Source of the DNA: Clostridium frigidicarnis
Lineage (GTDB): Bacteria; Bacillota; Clostridia; Clostridiales; Clostridiaceae
Reading direction: 5' to 3'
Length of the DNA: 64,000 nucleotides
Assembly: GCF_900111985.1 (NCBI RefSeq)
Contig: NZ_FOKI01000012.1
Coordinates: 46,371-110,370, forward strand
Shown: one piece after another, positions 1 to 8,232 of the stretch
Layout of the letters: every line of letters starts with the position of its first letter
Numbering within the stretch: the first letter of the stretch is position 1
Position numbers and translations under genes: made by a program
Notes under the pieces: generated by a model
Seen by the model: the letters and a program-made list of their open reading frames with translations, nothing else
Told to the model about the DNA's origin: nothing
Databases searched by the model: none

Positions 1-777
1 GCTTTCTTTTTGTACACATCTAGCCATTATAGGTGATTGTGTAGCATGGAATCCTGAGATTGCTCCACAAGCTATTGTTATAAATAGATATGGGAATATA
101 GGTGTTCCTTTTGGATGAAAATTATTTAATGTAACTTCTGGGATATTATAATCTCCAACTACTATTCCTATTCCAATTCCTAATGCCATTATAAGTAAAC
201 AGGCTCCAAATATAGGATATATTTTTCCTATTACTTTATCTATTGGAAGTACTGTTGCGGCTATATAATAAATAATAATAACTATTATTAATATGTTTCT
301 ATCTATACCCGTTAATGTTTTTAATAAATCAGCTGGTCCAGTTAAGAATACTACACCTACTAATATTAATAATACAACTGAGAATACTATCATTATTTTT
401 CTAGGAATCTCACCTAAATACTTACCTACTAACTCAGAAACTGATGCTCCACCGTTTCTTATTGAAAGTACTCCTGTAAAATAATCATGTACTGCTCCTG
501 CAAAAATACATCCTAAAACAATCCATAAAAATGCTGCTGGTCCCCATAAAGCTCCTGAAATTGCTCCAAATATAGGTCCTAACCCTGCTATATTTAAAAA
601 TTGAATTAAAAATATTCTTGGCCATTTCATTGGCACATAGTCTACCCCATCTTGCATTGTCTCAGCTGGGGTTAAATTTTTGTCATCTGTACCAAATGTC
701 TTGTCTACAAATTTACCATATACAAAGTATCCAACTATTAATAATACTAAAGACGTTAAAAATGAAATCATTTGCAT
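1..777 (-). CDS. cstA: CstA family carbon starvation/pyruvate transporter, N-terminal part
   Basis: This is the first 259 residues of a CstA-type peptide/pyruvate permease; the gene runs off the left edge, so the C terminus is missing. It is a multi-pass membrane protein. Visible family landmarks are VLLIVGYFVYGKFVDKTFG at the N terminus, the conserved stretch MKWPRIFLIQFLNIAGLGPI (about residues 50-69), GAISGALWGPAAFLWIVLGC, and GAVHDYFTG followed by SIRNGG. The start at 777 has TAAGGAGA six bases upstream. The LytTR regulator and LytS kinase lie directly upstream on the same strand. In E. coli the related BtsT pyruvate importer is controlled by the homologous BtsS/BtsR pair, so regulation by the neighbours is likely (inference). 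Substrate (peptides or pyruvate) cannot be decided from sequence. Confidence 0.93.
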   Translation of the reverse strand, partial: MQMISFLTSLVLLIVGYFVYGKFVDKTFGTDDKNLTPAETMQDGVDYVPMKWPRIFLIQFLNIAGLGPIFGAISGALWGPAAFLWIVLGCIFAGAVHDYFTGVLSIRNGGASVSELVGKYLGEIPRKIMIVFSVVLLILVGVVFLTGPADLLKTLTGIDRNILIIVIIIYYIAATVLPIDKVIGKIYPIFGACLLIMALGIGIGIVVGDYNIPEVTLNNFHPKGTPIFPYLFITIACGAISGFHATQSPIMARCVQKES

Positions 778-920
778 TCATCTCCTTAAAATACTTATTA
801 TTCCTACGTTATCTTTATTATATTTAGTATTATTAATTTTAAAAATATATATGGTACTAAGTGTATATTGTCGACATGAATTGCTATATATAGGTATGAA
901 ATGATATACATTTCTACAAA

Positions 921-1634
921 TTACATGCTTAATAGCCTTCTAAATTCCTTTATATTTCCTCTACTAACTGGAACTTCCTTGTTTATATCCTTTAGTCTCA
1001 ACATAAACGTACCATTAAACCAAGGCATTACTTCCTTTACCTTGTCCAAATTAACTATATAAGACCTATGGCATTTATAAAACCCATCAGGATTTAGTTT
1101 AGTGGTAATTTCAGATATTTTATTTTTAGATAAAAACTCTCCATTTTTAGTAACAACCTTGATTTGTTTACCATTTGCTTCTATGTAATATATTTCTTCT
1201 GTATTTATTACGTACATTTTTTCATTATCTAAAACAGTTATTTTATCTACTGTTACTTCAGATTTTAAATTCTCCTTAAGACTTTCCTCAATCCTTTGTA
1301 ATGATGATAAAATTCTTTCTTCAGAATATGGTTTTAAAAAATAATCAAAGGCTTGGATTTCAAAAGCATCTACTGCATATTCTTTATATGCAGTTATGAA
1401 TATAATCTTTATTTCACTGTTCATTTTATGCACTATCTTTGCTAAACTTATACCATCTAATCCTGGCATACTTATATCTAAAAAGGCAACATCTATTTCA
1501 TAACTTTCAATATATTTTAAAACATCTATTCCATTATCAAATTCTTTAACAATTTCTAAGTTGCTAAACTCTTTTATAAAGTATTTCAGCTCTTCTCTTG
1601 ATGGAAATTCGTCATCTGCTAATATACACTTCAT
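921..1634 (-). CDS. LytTR-family response regulator
   Basis: This 237-residue DNA-binding response regulator has a receiver domain (about 1-120) with acidic pair D7-D8, phosphoacceptor D53 in AFLDISMPGLDG and a conserved Lys in FLKPYSEERI. A LytTR DNA-binding domain follows (about 135-235), with YYIEANGKQIKVVTKNGE, the FYKCHRSYIVNLDKV signature and VPVSRGNIKEFRRLL. Its start lies four bases after the stop of the kinase gene, so the two are translationally close and form one operon. The cstA-type gene is the next gene downstream, which suggests it as the target, as in BtsSR-BtsT systems. LytTR sites upstream of cstA (778-920) could not be identified with confidence. Confidence 0.95.
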   Translation of the reverse strand: MKCILADDEFPSREELKYFIKEFSNLEIVKEFDNGIDVLKYIESYEIDVAFLDISMPGLDGISLAKIVHKMNSEIKIIFITAYKEYAVDAFEIQAFDYFLKPYSEERILSSLQRIEESLKENLKSEVTVDKITVLDNEKMYVINTEEIYYIEANGKQIKVVTKNGEFLSKNKISEITTKLNPDGFYKCHRSYIVNLDKVKEVMPWFNGTFMLRLKDINKEVPVSRGNIKEFRRLLSM

Positions 1635-1638
1635 AACA

Positions 1639-3327
1639 TCACCCCACCTTTTGTTTTATTGTAAAACTTATTCTTGTACCATGTTCAAGTCTTTCTATTT
1701 TAAGGCCTTTTCCATATATAAGCTTTACTCTACTATGAACATTATGTAATCCTATTTTATTTTCATCTATTTCATTGTTATAAATTTTATTTATAATTTT
1801 ATTTTCTATACCACACCCGTCATCCTCTATAGTTACTCTAAATCCATCATTAAGTTTATTAGCCATTATCCATACATTTTTCCCATATACACCGTTTGAA
1901 AGACCATGTTTTATAGAATTTTCAACTAATGGTTGTATAATAAGTGGAGGAACCTTTATATATTTTGCCTCCTCATCAATATGATAATGAACGTTAATTT
2001 TATCTCCAAACCTACATTTTTCAATGTAAATATAAGACTCTACCTGATGCATTTCATCCTGAAGCTCCACTAACTCTTCTTTAAATTCTATATTGTATCT
2101 TAGATAATTTGCTAAATTTATTATAAGTTCCCTAGCTTTATTTGGATTTATTCTTACAAATGAAGTTATTGTATTTAATGAATTAAACAAGAAATGAGGA
2201 TTTATCTGAGCTTGTAGTGCATGAATTTCAGCTTTATTTGCCATTTCCTTTAGGTTTTTTATGTTTCCAAGCTGTATTTGAATTGATATTAAATTACTTA
2301 ATCCTAATATAAGATATTTTTTTCTTTCTGTAACATCACTATCTTTTGTAAAATAAATTTTAAGTACTCCTATAATTTCCTTGTCATATTTAAGTGGAGC
2401 TATTATTCCAGATCTTGTTTTCAATCCATTTATAAATTTATATGGCTTACACACTAGTTGATCTGATATAAACATAGCCTCTCCAGTTTCAATAACTTTT
2501 TCAGTGTGGTCACATATTTTTTTATTTCCTATTTTAAAATTTTCATCTCTTGAGTCATATGCTAATACATGCTTTTTATCAGTAATTATTACTGCTTCTC
2601 CATGAAGTCTAGTCCTTATAATTTCACATACCTTTTTTAAAGATTCTCCATTTAAATCTTTAAAATAAGGAAGGGTTTCATTTGCAATCTCTAAAGCCAG
2701 TTTAGCTTGCCGACCTGCAATTTTCTCTTTTTCTTTTAAAATATTATCTATAATACCTATTACCATAACTACCCCTAATACATTTATAATTGCCATAGGA
2801 ATATAAATTACCTTTATAATTTCACTACCATTAGGAGTTATTATTCCTATTAAAATCATACTAAGACTTTCAACAATTATGGCAGAGCCTGCTCCAATTA
2901 TATGTTTATTGCTATAATTATTTTTTTTACATATATATCCTGGCATAACTCCAGCTACTAAAGTAGTTATTGCACAAGGTACTGCCGTTGCAGACCCCAT
3001 ACCTATGAAAATTCTATGTATACTTGCAATTAAACCTGAAATTCCACCAATTAAAGGCCCACACATAATTGAAGCCACTATTATTCCTATATTTCTTATA
3101 TTAACTATTGATTCATAATAATTAACTCCAAAATAAGTTCCTAAAATACCAAGACATGAAAAAATACTAGATAGTATGAAGATATCTTTTGGCGTATAAA
3201 TCTTATGTTCCAATGACTTTTGAAAAGTTTTACTCTTAGATATAGTAAATGCAATTAAAACAATATATCCCAAATTATTTATAAGGGCATTTGTTAATGT
3301 CCACATTATCTTTAATCTCACCTCCAC
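1639..3327 (-). CDS. LytS-family sensor histidine kinase (5TM-5TMR, GAF, HATPase)
   Basis: This 562-residue membrane sensor kinase pairs with the adjacent LytTR regulator. The first ~195 residues are hydrophobic with the 5TM-5TMR_LYT pattern (SGLIASIHRIFIGMGSAT, TTLVAGVMPGYICKK). A GAF-like region follows (about 210-340; EAVIITDKKHVLAY, SGIIAPLKYDKEIIGVLKIY). The His kinase motif ALQAQINPHFLFNSLNTITS has its phospho-acceptor His near residue 377. The GHKL ATPase shows PLVENSIKHG, EDDGCGIEN and IGLHNVHSRVKLIYG. Family members sense pyruvate (BtsS, and B. subtilis LytS, which drives PftAB) or cell-wall/membrane state. The neighbouring CstA-type transporter favours a pyruvate or nutrient signal (inference). 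Confidence 0.95.
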   Translation of the reverse strand: MEVRLKIMWTLTNALINNLGYIVLIAFTISKSKTFQKSLEHKIYTPKDIFILSSIFSCLGILGTYFGVNYYESIVNIRNIGIIVASIMCGPLIGGISGLIASIHRIFIGMGSATAVPCAITTLVAGVMPGYICKKNNYSNKHIIGAGSAIIVESLSMILIGIITPNGSEIIKVIYIPMAIINVLGVVMVIGIIDNILKEKEKIAGRQAKLALEIANETLPYFKDLNGESLKKVCEIIRTRLHGEAVIITDKKHVLAYDSRDENFKIGNKKICDHTEKVIETGEAMFISDQLVCKPYKFINGLKTRSGIIAPLKYDKEIIGVLKIYFTKDSDVTERKKYLILGLSNLISIQIQLGNIKNLKEMANKAEIHALQAQINPHFLFNSLNTITSFVRINPNKARELIINLANYLRYNIEFKEELVELQDEMHQVESYIYIEKCRFGDKINVHYHIDEEAKYIKVPPLIIQPLVENSIKHGLSNGVYGKNVWIMANKLNDGFRVTIEDDGCGIENKIINKIYNNEIDENKIGLHNVHSRVKLIYGKGLKIERLEHGTRISFTIKQKVG

Positions 3328-3364
3328 TTATTTAATCATCAAGATTTTATATTTATATAATGGC

Positions 3365-3378
3365 TTTTTGAATGTGCC
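3365..3378. repeat. Terminal remnant of the GGCACAT interspersed repeat
   Basis: TTTTTGAATGTGCC here matches exactly the right end of the palindromic interspersed repeat found at 33126, 39055, 44177 and 55509. The rest of the element is absent, so this is at most a decayed or deleted copy; a chance match of 14 bases cannot be excluded. Confidence 0.4.
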
Positions 3379-3454
3379 TAACTTGCAAATCTTGTCACTA
3401 TATGCTTATTATAGCTTAATTTTTCTTTTTATTAAACCTTAGTAATACCACATA

Positions 3455-3489
3455 AAAAGAGACCTACAACCTTTAAGTAAGTCTCTTTT
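3455..3489 (-). terminator. Intrinsic terminator
   Basis: Nine-base arms AAAAGAGAC (3455-3463) and GTCTCTTTT (3481-3489), followed on the minus strand by TTTTTATG. It would end transcripts coming from the gene at 3742-5028 or from the remnant at 3503-3604. Confidence 0.7.
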
Positions 3490-3502
3490 CATAAAACTTA
3501 AT

Positions 3503-3604
3503 TTACTTATGAATTACGCTATTCGTCAATTTTCTTCTTGTTTCTACCTCTTGTGCTACTTGTAATATTCTTACACATGCACTTATACATCCACTTTTTA
3601 AAAA
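3503..3604 (-). pseudogene. Short open frame, possible 3' gene remnant in the 3328-3741 spacer
   Basis: A 33-codon open stretch with balanced codon usage reads SGCISACVRILQVAQEVETR and ends at a TAA, but has no start codon or ribosome binding site: it is preceded in frame by TAG. It looks like the tail of a lost gene and I do not recognise the family. The rest of the 3328-3741 spacer contains only the terminator at 3455-3489 and the repeat trace at 3365-3378. Confidence 0.35.
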
Positions 3605-3741
3605 CTAAATAATATTAAATAATTATTCCATTTGTAACTATTATGATAATTAAGGACGTACCATCTAACTCTTGCAACTTGTTTGTCACTATTTAAAAAG
3701 TTTTAACTTACAAAACAAATTGTTCTAATAAACTATAAATA

Positions 3742-5028
3742 TTAAGCATCAATTTTAAAAATAGTATCTCTTATATTTAAATCTATATCCGAAATGCTAC
3801 TTTTAGCTTTGTCTGTATTATTTTCATGTGATTTCTTAATTGAATAAAAATATTCTACTAATATTTCTTGTTCTTCCATTGGAATAATTGGAATTAAAAT
3901 ATTTTCTAAAACTTTCAAATCCATATCCTTAACCATATTTGCTCTTTTAGCTTCAGTTAAATATCTTTGCCCCAATGCTAACTGCAAGAAAAGCTTTACA
4001 TAGTAAGGGTTTATATTTTCCTTAAATCTTATACAAAAGACATGAGAATCAATTGTTGTAGTTCCTTCTTCTCCTTCAAAAACTGCTATATTATCATGTC
4101 CATCATTGGAACATACCAAAACATCCCCTTTTTTCAGCATATAGCACTCATAGTCTTTTATGTTAAAAGTTTTAATTTTTTTTAAAGTTCCATAGGAAAT
4201 TTTATTATTACTAATCTTCTCTCTAGTAATTACAGAAATGTTGCCTTTTTTGGTATATGGCTGCAGAAAATGTCTGCCGTTATATAAGGTGTGTTTTATT
4301 TTTCTTATTGGTAATTTCTCTATATTGCTTTTCATAAAATTGAAAACCTCATCATTATTTCTATTTAAAATAACTTCAGGATTCCAGTTTTTAAGTCCCA
4401 TTAAAACCCTTTTGTCAACTAATTGCTCTTTTAATAGCTTAAAATTTCCACCATATCTTGTATAAGTCATAAATTTTGTTTCACTTGGTACCTTACCCTT
4501 TCTATAAAGTTCTTGTGATTTTATTGATACAAAATAGGTTTTCATAGTTCTTTTAATAATATGTTCCTTATCTGTACACTGAACTATTTTATCCACATGT
4601 GCTTCTTTTAAAAAGTATTGTCTAGCTTTTGAATCGTTAATATTACAGACTAACCCACCATGAGTAATAGCATGAATTACACTTACTTTTCCTATAGAAT
4701 ATCCAATATCATCTAACCCATGTTTGCTCCAATTTTTTCGATTTGATAAGTCTAGCACATAACTAACTCCCTTTTTAATAGACTTACATGAATGCTCAGT
4801 TTCTACTATTTCAACATTTTTCATTTCTAAAAACATTTTTTCTGCTTTTTTTCGTAATATCCTATCTGTAACAGTTATATAATATTTTTTATTAGAATCT
4901 ATATATTTCTCAAGAAGATGTATTACATAATCAGCATAATAAATTAATATACATTGTTTATTCTTTGCATCATCACTATTTAATGCTAACCCTAAAGTAA
5001 AATCATCAATGTTTAAGTTATTTCTCAT
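3742..5028 (-). CDS. Orphan DNA target-recognition protein: degenerate methyltransferase-like region plus HsdS-type TRD
   Basis: This 428-residue protein is of unclear role. The C-terminal ~180 residues look like a type I restriction specificity (HsdS) target-recognition domain: YECYMLKKGDVLVCSNDG, then DSHVFCIRFKENINPYYVKL and NILIPIIPMEEQEILVEYF, the typical ending before the conserved helix. The N-terminal ~200 residues resemble the back half of an N6-adenine methyltransferase fold (AITHGGLVCNINDSKARQYF and VDKIVQCTD), but I see no SAM-binding FxGxG and no NPPF/Y catalytic motif. No hsdM or hsdR is adjacent. Start at 5028 has GGAGGGTGACTC upstream. It may be a regulatory or recognition-only relic of a restriction system, or a specificity donor for an hsdM elsewhere. 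Confidence 0.6.
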   Translation of the reverse strand: MRNNLNIDDFTLGLALNSDDAKNKQCILIYYADYVIHLLEKYIDSNKKYYITVTDRILRKKAEKMFLEMKNVEIVETEHSCKSIKKGVSYVLDLSNRKNWSKHGLDDIGYSIGKVSVIHAITHGGLVCNINDSKARQYFLKEAHVDKIVQCTDKEHIIKRTMKTYFVSIKSQELYRKGKVPSETKFMTYTRYGGNFKLLKEQLVDKRVLMGLKNWNPEVILNRNNDEVFNFMKSNIEKLPIRKIKHTLYNGRHFLQPYTKKGNISVITREKISNNKISYGTLKKIKTFNIKDYECYMLKKGDVLVCSNDGHDNIAVFEGEEGTTTIDSHVFCIRFKENINPYYVKLFLQLALGQRYLTEAKRANMVKDMDLKVLENILIPIIPMEEQEILVEYFYSIKKSHENNTDKAKSSISDIDLNIRDTIFKIDA

Positions 5029-5385
5029 GAGTCACCCTCCTAAAATATTTATTTTAATTTATTAAAACGTTTACTAACGGTTGTAAATACTATATAGTGT
5101 TATATTTTAAACCGGTCCTATAAGTTAATATTACCACATCAAATAATTAATTTCTTTAAATATTTAAGTTTCAAAGAGTTATATAAAGGGATTTACTCAA
5201 TTTATCTAACTATTCTTACATTATTTAAAGTATACATGCAAATTCCTATGGATATGAATTTTTGTGTGATTTTACAATAGAATGATTTTCTATTTATTTT
5301 TAAACTAGGAAATATTTAAATAAAACATTATAATATATACATATGAATAAATTTTTACTATTTTGTACTAAAAGGAGATATTATT
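5029..5385. other. Intergenic region between divergent genes
   Basis: This 357-bp AT-rich spacer separates the leftward TRD gene from rightward def, so it must carry both promoters. AAAGGAGA precedes def at 5370-5377. I see no RNA gene, repeat or open frame in it. Confidence 0.6.
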
Positions 5386-5889
5386 ATGGCAAATTTATTG
5401 GAGATAGTAACAATAGGTAATCCTGTTTTAAAAAACACTTCAGAAGAAGTTGTAGATTTTAATAGTGTAAAAGAACTTTGTGAGGATATGATTGAAAGTT
5501 TACCCTCAAACGGTGTTGGACTAGCTGCTCCTCAAGTTGGACAAAACCTAAAAATATTTGTAGCAAAATTGAATGATGTAAAACGTGTGTTTATTAATCC
5601 AAAAATTTTAGAGAAATCTGATGAATTTATTGATGGATATGAAGGTTGTTTAAGTATCCCTGGATATCTAGGAAAAGTTAAAAGACATAACTGGGTAAAA
5701 CTTGGCTATTATACCTTGGAAAAAGAATATAAAGAAGAGGTTTTTGAGAATTTTCAGGCCAGGATAATGCAACATGAATATGATCATTTAGATGGTATTG
5801 TGTATCTTGAAAAGGTTTCCCCTATTAATAGTCTTTCCACAGAGGAAAGTTTTGTAAAGTACATAAAAAAATCTCAACCCAAAACATAA
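5386..5889 (+). CDS. def: Peptide deformylase
   Basis: This 167-residue metalloenzyme removes the N-formyl group from nascent proteins. All three family motifs are present: GVGLAAPQVG (residues 43-52), EGCLSIPG (86-93, metal ligand Cys88) and QHEYDHLDG (129-137, metal ligands His130 and His134, catalytic Glu131). Length is normal for a type 1/3 deformylase. It stands alone rather than beside fmt/priA, so it may be a second deformylase of the genome (inference). AAAGGAGA precedes the start and a terminator hairpin follows. Confidence 0.97.
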   Translation: MANLLEIVTIGNPVLKNTSEEVVDFNSVKELCEDMIESLPSNGVGLAAPQVGQNLKIFVAKLNDVKRVFINPKILEKSDEFIDGYEGCLSIPGYLGKVKRHNWVKLGYYTLEKEYKEEVFENFQARIMQHEYDHLDGIVYLEKVSPINSLSTEESFVKYIKKSQPKT

Positions 5890-5931
5890 TCCTTCTTATA
5901 GAAAGCCTATCTTATTGGACTTTTAAATTTA

Positions 5932-5973
5932 AAAGCCATGAAATATAGATTAAAATCTTAATTTTATGGCTTT
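5932..5973 (+). terminator. Terminator downstream of def
   Basis: Arms AAAGCCAT (5932-5939) and ATGGCTTT (5966-5973), with an AT-rich extension inside the stem and a T-rich tail. Confidence 0.65.
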
Positions 5974-6036
5974 AGTTCTCTTCATTGTTTATAATAACAT
6001 ACTATAAAAACTATTTTATTTATGAACTATTAAATA

Positions 6037-6804
6037 CTAAAGATAATTATTTAATCTATACTGTTTATACTTTTCTTTTTTATATAAAATAGCATTTTTA
6101 GGACAATTATGTATGCATTTAGTACACATCATGCAATTCCTTTTAAAAATTATTCCATTCTCATTAAGAACAATATTATTTTGTGGACATTGTCTTACAC
6201 AAAGTCCACAACGAATACAATCATCATCTACTGAGAAATTTTTTCCCATAAACTTAGCCATAATTGAAAAAGTCTCAGCTAATAGATCTTTTCCTAATAT
6301 ACCCCGTGTCTTTACCTCGATTTCTTTAAGAGCATTATTATTTATATCTATAACTAATTCTTCAATTTGATTTTCTACATTTTTAACCATAGTTTTAATT
6401 TCTTCTTCTGTATTCTCATTGTACTTGCCAAAATAAAAACTTTTTGGCATTACGTAGGTTTCCTTAGATAAAATGTCATATCCCTTTTTACTTAATTTTG
6501 CCCCTAATGAATGAACTCCATTGGCATTCATGAGTCCAGCTGATGTAGAATAAACTATTGCCTTTGTATTTTTCTTTGTTTCAGGTACATTTTTCATTAC
6601 CCATCTAATTAATTTTTCTGGTACATTTCCTGCATAAATAGGACCCCCAATTATTAATAAATCCGTATCCTCTTTAAGATTTGTTTCACTATTAATATCT
6701 AAGCTTAATACATTAAAATTTATCTTTTCAAGTTTATCTTTTAACTTCTTTGCTATGTATTCTGTGTTACCACTACCTGAAAAATACACTATTGAAACCT
6801 TCAT
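6037..6804 (-). CDS. EFR1-type flavodoxin/ferredoxin fusion protein
   Basis: This 255-residue cytoplasmic electron-transfer protein has an N-terminal flavodoxin fold (about 1-165) with the phosphate loop SGSGNTEYIA at residues 9-18 and LLIIGGPIYAGNVPEKLIRW. The C-terminal bacterial ferredoxin has two four-cysteine clusters, CIRCGLCVRQCP (about 196-207) and CMMCTKCIHNCP (about 224-235), giving two 4Fe-4S centres. It is 28 bp downstream of the MarR gene on the same strand, with GGAGGAG before the ATG, so the two form an operon. The physiological partner is unknown. Co-transcription with a MarR suggests induction by a small molecule or redox stress. Confidence 0.93.
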   Translation of the reverse strand: MKVSIVYFSGSGNTEYIAKKLKDKLEKINFNVLSLDINSETNLKEDTDLLIIGGPIYAGNVPEKLIRWVMKNVPETKKNTKAIVYSTSAGLMNANGVHSLGAKLSKKGYDILSKETYVMPKSFYFGKYNENTEEEIKTMVKNVENQIEELVIDINNNALKEIEVKTRGILGKDLLAETFSIMAKFMGKNFSVDDDCIRCGLCVRQCPQNNIVLNENGIIFKRNCMMCTKCIHNCPKNAILYKKEKYKQYRLNNYL

Positions 6805-6831
6805 TTGTTCTCCTCCATATTAATGAAATTA

Positions 6832-7266
6832 TCATTTGTTGCTTAAATTCTTTTTCATTTGATTTAATGTTTCTAATGTTATTGCAAGGTCGTCTTCCTC
6901 TATATCCTTTACCATGTGTCCAAATATTTCTTGTAAAACCCTACTGATTCCAACAAACTCATCGTAAGCGACTTCCTTTAGTATAATTTGTTTTTTTCTT
7001 TGATCATTTTTATTTTGTATTATTTCTATAAAACCCTTATCACTTAATTTGGCAAGATTCCTACTTATATTTCCCTTATTAATCTTCATTTCTTCAACTA
7101 ACATTTCTTGGCTTATAGGTTCATGTCCTTTAAGTCTCATTAAATTCATAACAGTTAATATTTGTCCTTGTCCAAGATTACTATCTTTAATTCCTTCATC
7201 CATACGTGTCTTAATTTCTTTAGAAATTAAATAAATTAAATCACCAATTTCTGTGTACTTATTCAT
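6832..7266 (-). CDS. MarR-family transcriptional regulator
   Basis: This winged-helix regulator of 144 residues starts at the ATG at 7266. A longer upstream frame to 7317 exists, but AAGGAG sits eight bases before 7266 and the longer version would run through the operator, so 7266 is preferred. Recognisable parts are an N-terminal dimer helix (IGDLIYLISKEIKTRMDEG), the HTH (LVEEMKINKGNISRNLAKL) and the wing (DKGFIEIIQNKNDQRKKQI). It is the first gene of an operon with the EFR1-type protein and very probably represses itself through the palindrome at 7298-7325. Confidence 0.93.
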   Translation of the reverse strand: MNKYTEIGDLIYLISKEIKTRMDEGIKDSNLGQGQILTVMNLMRLKGHEPISQEMLVEEMKINKGNISRNLAKLSDKGFIEIIQNKNDQRKKQIILKEVAYDEFVGISRVLQEIFGHMVKDIEEDDLAITLETLNQMKKNLSNK

Positions 7267-7297
7267 ATCTATTCTCCTTATTAATTTAATTATATCC

Positions 7298-7325
7298 CAA
7301 ATTAGTTGTGCACGCAACTAATTTG
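7298..7325. promoter_or_regulatory. Probable MarR operator (11-bp perfect inverted repeat)
   Basis: CAAATTAGTTG (7298-7308) and CAACTAATTTG (7315-7325) are perfect inverted repeats separated by TGCACG. Inner TTG-N6-CAA spacing is typical of MarR operators. The site lies 32 bp upstream of the marR start codon, where it would overlap the promoter or 5' leader. Confidence 0.8.
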
Positions 7326-7461
7326 ATAATAAAAACATGTGTGAATTTACCTAATAACTCTAATTCTTTTATCTTTTTATTCTTAATATTTATTCTTCCT
7401 TATATAAAGTAACATCTAAAAAACTCATAAATATAATAAACAATGGGGGTGATATATCAAA

Positions 7462-7674
7462 ATGACAAATACAATTATTGAAATTCTTTGTTATTTAATA
7501 ATATTAATATATGGACTTATATTATTTTTATATCCAGAAGAGATGGCAAAAAAAAGCTTACATCTAAAACCACAAAACAAAATCCCATCAAAACTTGCTA
7601 TAACTTTAAATAAGTATGGTGGATTATCTATTATAGTTCTTATAACCATATGTATAATACTTACTTTCCTATAA
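7462..7674 (+). CDS. Small membrane protein, 70 residues
   Basis: Unknown function. Two hydrophobic segments (about residues 5-25, ILCYLIILIYGLILFLYP, and 52-70, GGLSIIVLITICIILTFL) flank a basic loop with the phrase PEEMAKKSLHLKPQNKIPSK, so both ends are probably embedded in the membrane. GGGGGTGAT precedes the ATG, and a terminator follows at 7749. It stands as a single transcription unit divergent from the marR operon, so the operator at 7298-7325 might also influence it (inference). Confidence 0.7.
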   Translation: MTNTIIEILCYLIILIYGLILFLYPEEMAKKSLHLKPQNKIPSKLAITLNKYGGLSIIVLITICIILTFL

Positions 7675-7748
7675 CTTTTACATTAGTTCCTACATTTCCT
7701 CATAATAAAATTTCACCTAAACCTAAGAATCCTTGATAAATTTAAAAT

Positions 7749-7782
7749 AGGTATACTAGTAAATTGGTATACCTGTTTTTTT
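7749..7782 (+). terminator. Terminator after the 70-residue membrane protein
   Basis: Arms AGGTATAC (7749-7756) and GTATACCT (7767-7774), followed by GTTTTTTT. Confidence 0.8.
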
Positions 7783-7947
7783 ATTATTAGTTGTATAAAA
7801 AACATTAAAATGTCTATCCATAAAAATTCCTGCACGATTCCTATTTTATTTATTCCCATAAATGTTATATATTTATTATTTAATGTATAATACAAATATA
7901 ATATAGGATAACTTACTATTATTAATATTTTATGAGGGGTGTAGCTT

Positions 7948-8133
7948 ATGGACGCAAAAAAAAATGAGGTCTTATTAAACTTTATGACTATAGGAATGGT
8001 AATTGGCTTACTACTGGGATTATCTCTAGGAATTATATTCTATAATACTATTTGTATTGGTGTTTCTTCCGGAATAGGGATGTTCTTAGGAATATTCCTA
8101 GGAGCATTATTATCAATAAAATATAAAAAATGA
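7948..8133 (+). CDS. Small glycine-rich membrane protein, 61 residues
   Basis: Two transmembrane stretches rich in glycine (IGMVIGLLLGLSLGIIFY and SGIGMFLGIFLGALLSI) end in a short basic tail KYKK. GAGGGGTG precedes the start. It resembles the many small Gly-zipper-like membrane proteins of clostridia, but no function can be assigned. A strong bidirectional terminator separates it from the convergent ABC genes. Confidence 0.65.
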   Translation: MDAKKNEVLLNFMTIGMVIGLLLGLSLGIIFYNTICIGVSSGIGMFLGIFLGALLSIKYKK

Positions 8134-8146
8134 ATTATATAAAATA

Positions 8147-8192
8147 AATAGTGTAAGTAGATTTGTTTTTACACAAATTTACTTACACTATT
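8147..8192. terminator. Bidirectional terminator between convergent genes
   Basis: Twenty-base arms at 8147-8166 and 8173-8192 pair with one mismatch (AATAGTGTAAGTA with TACTTACACTATT at the base of the stem). It serves the small + strand gene and the leftward ABC operon. Confidence 0.8.
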
Positions 8193-8232
8193 GAATAATA
8201 CTTTTCTGTTTTCTATATATTCTATCAAGTTT

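Noticed and set aside
7713..7895. 60-codon minus-strand frame
   Set aside because: It covers the terminator of the upstream small gene, has poor codon composition and no ribosome binding site.
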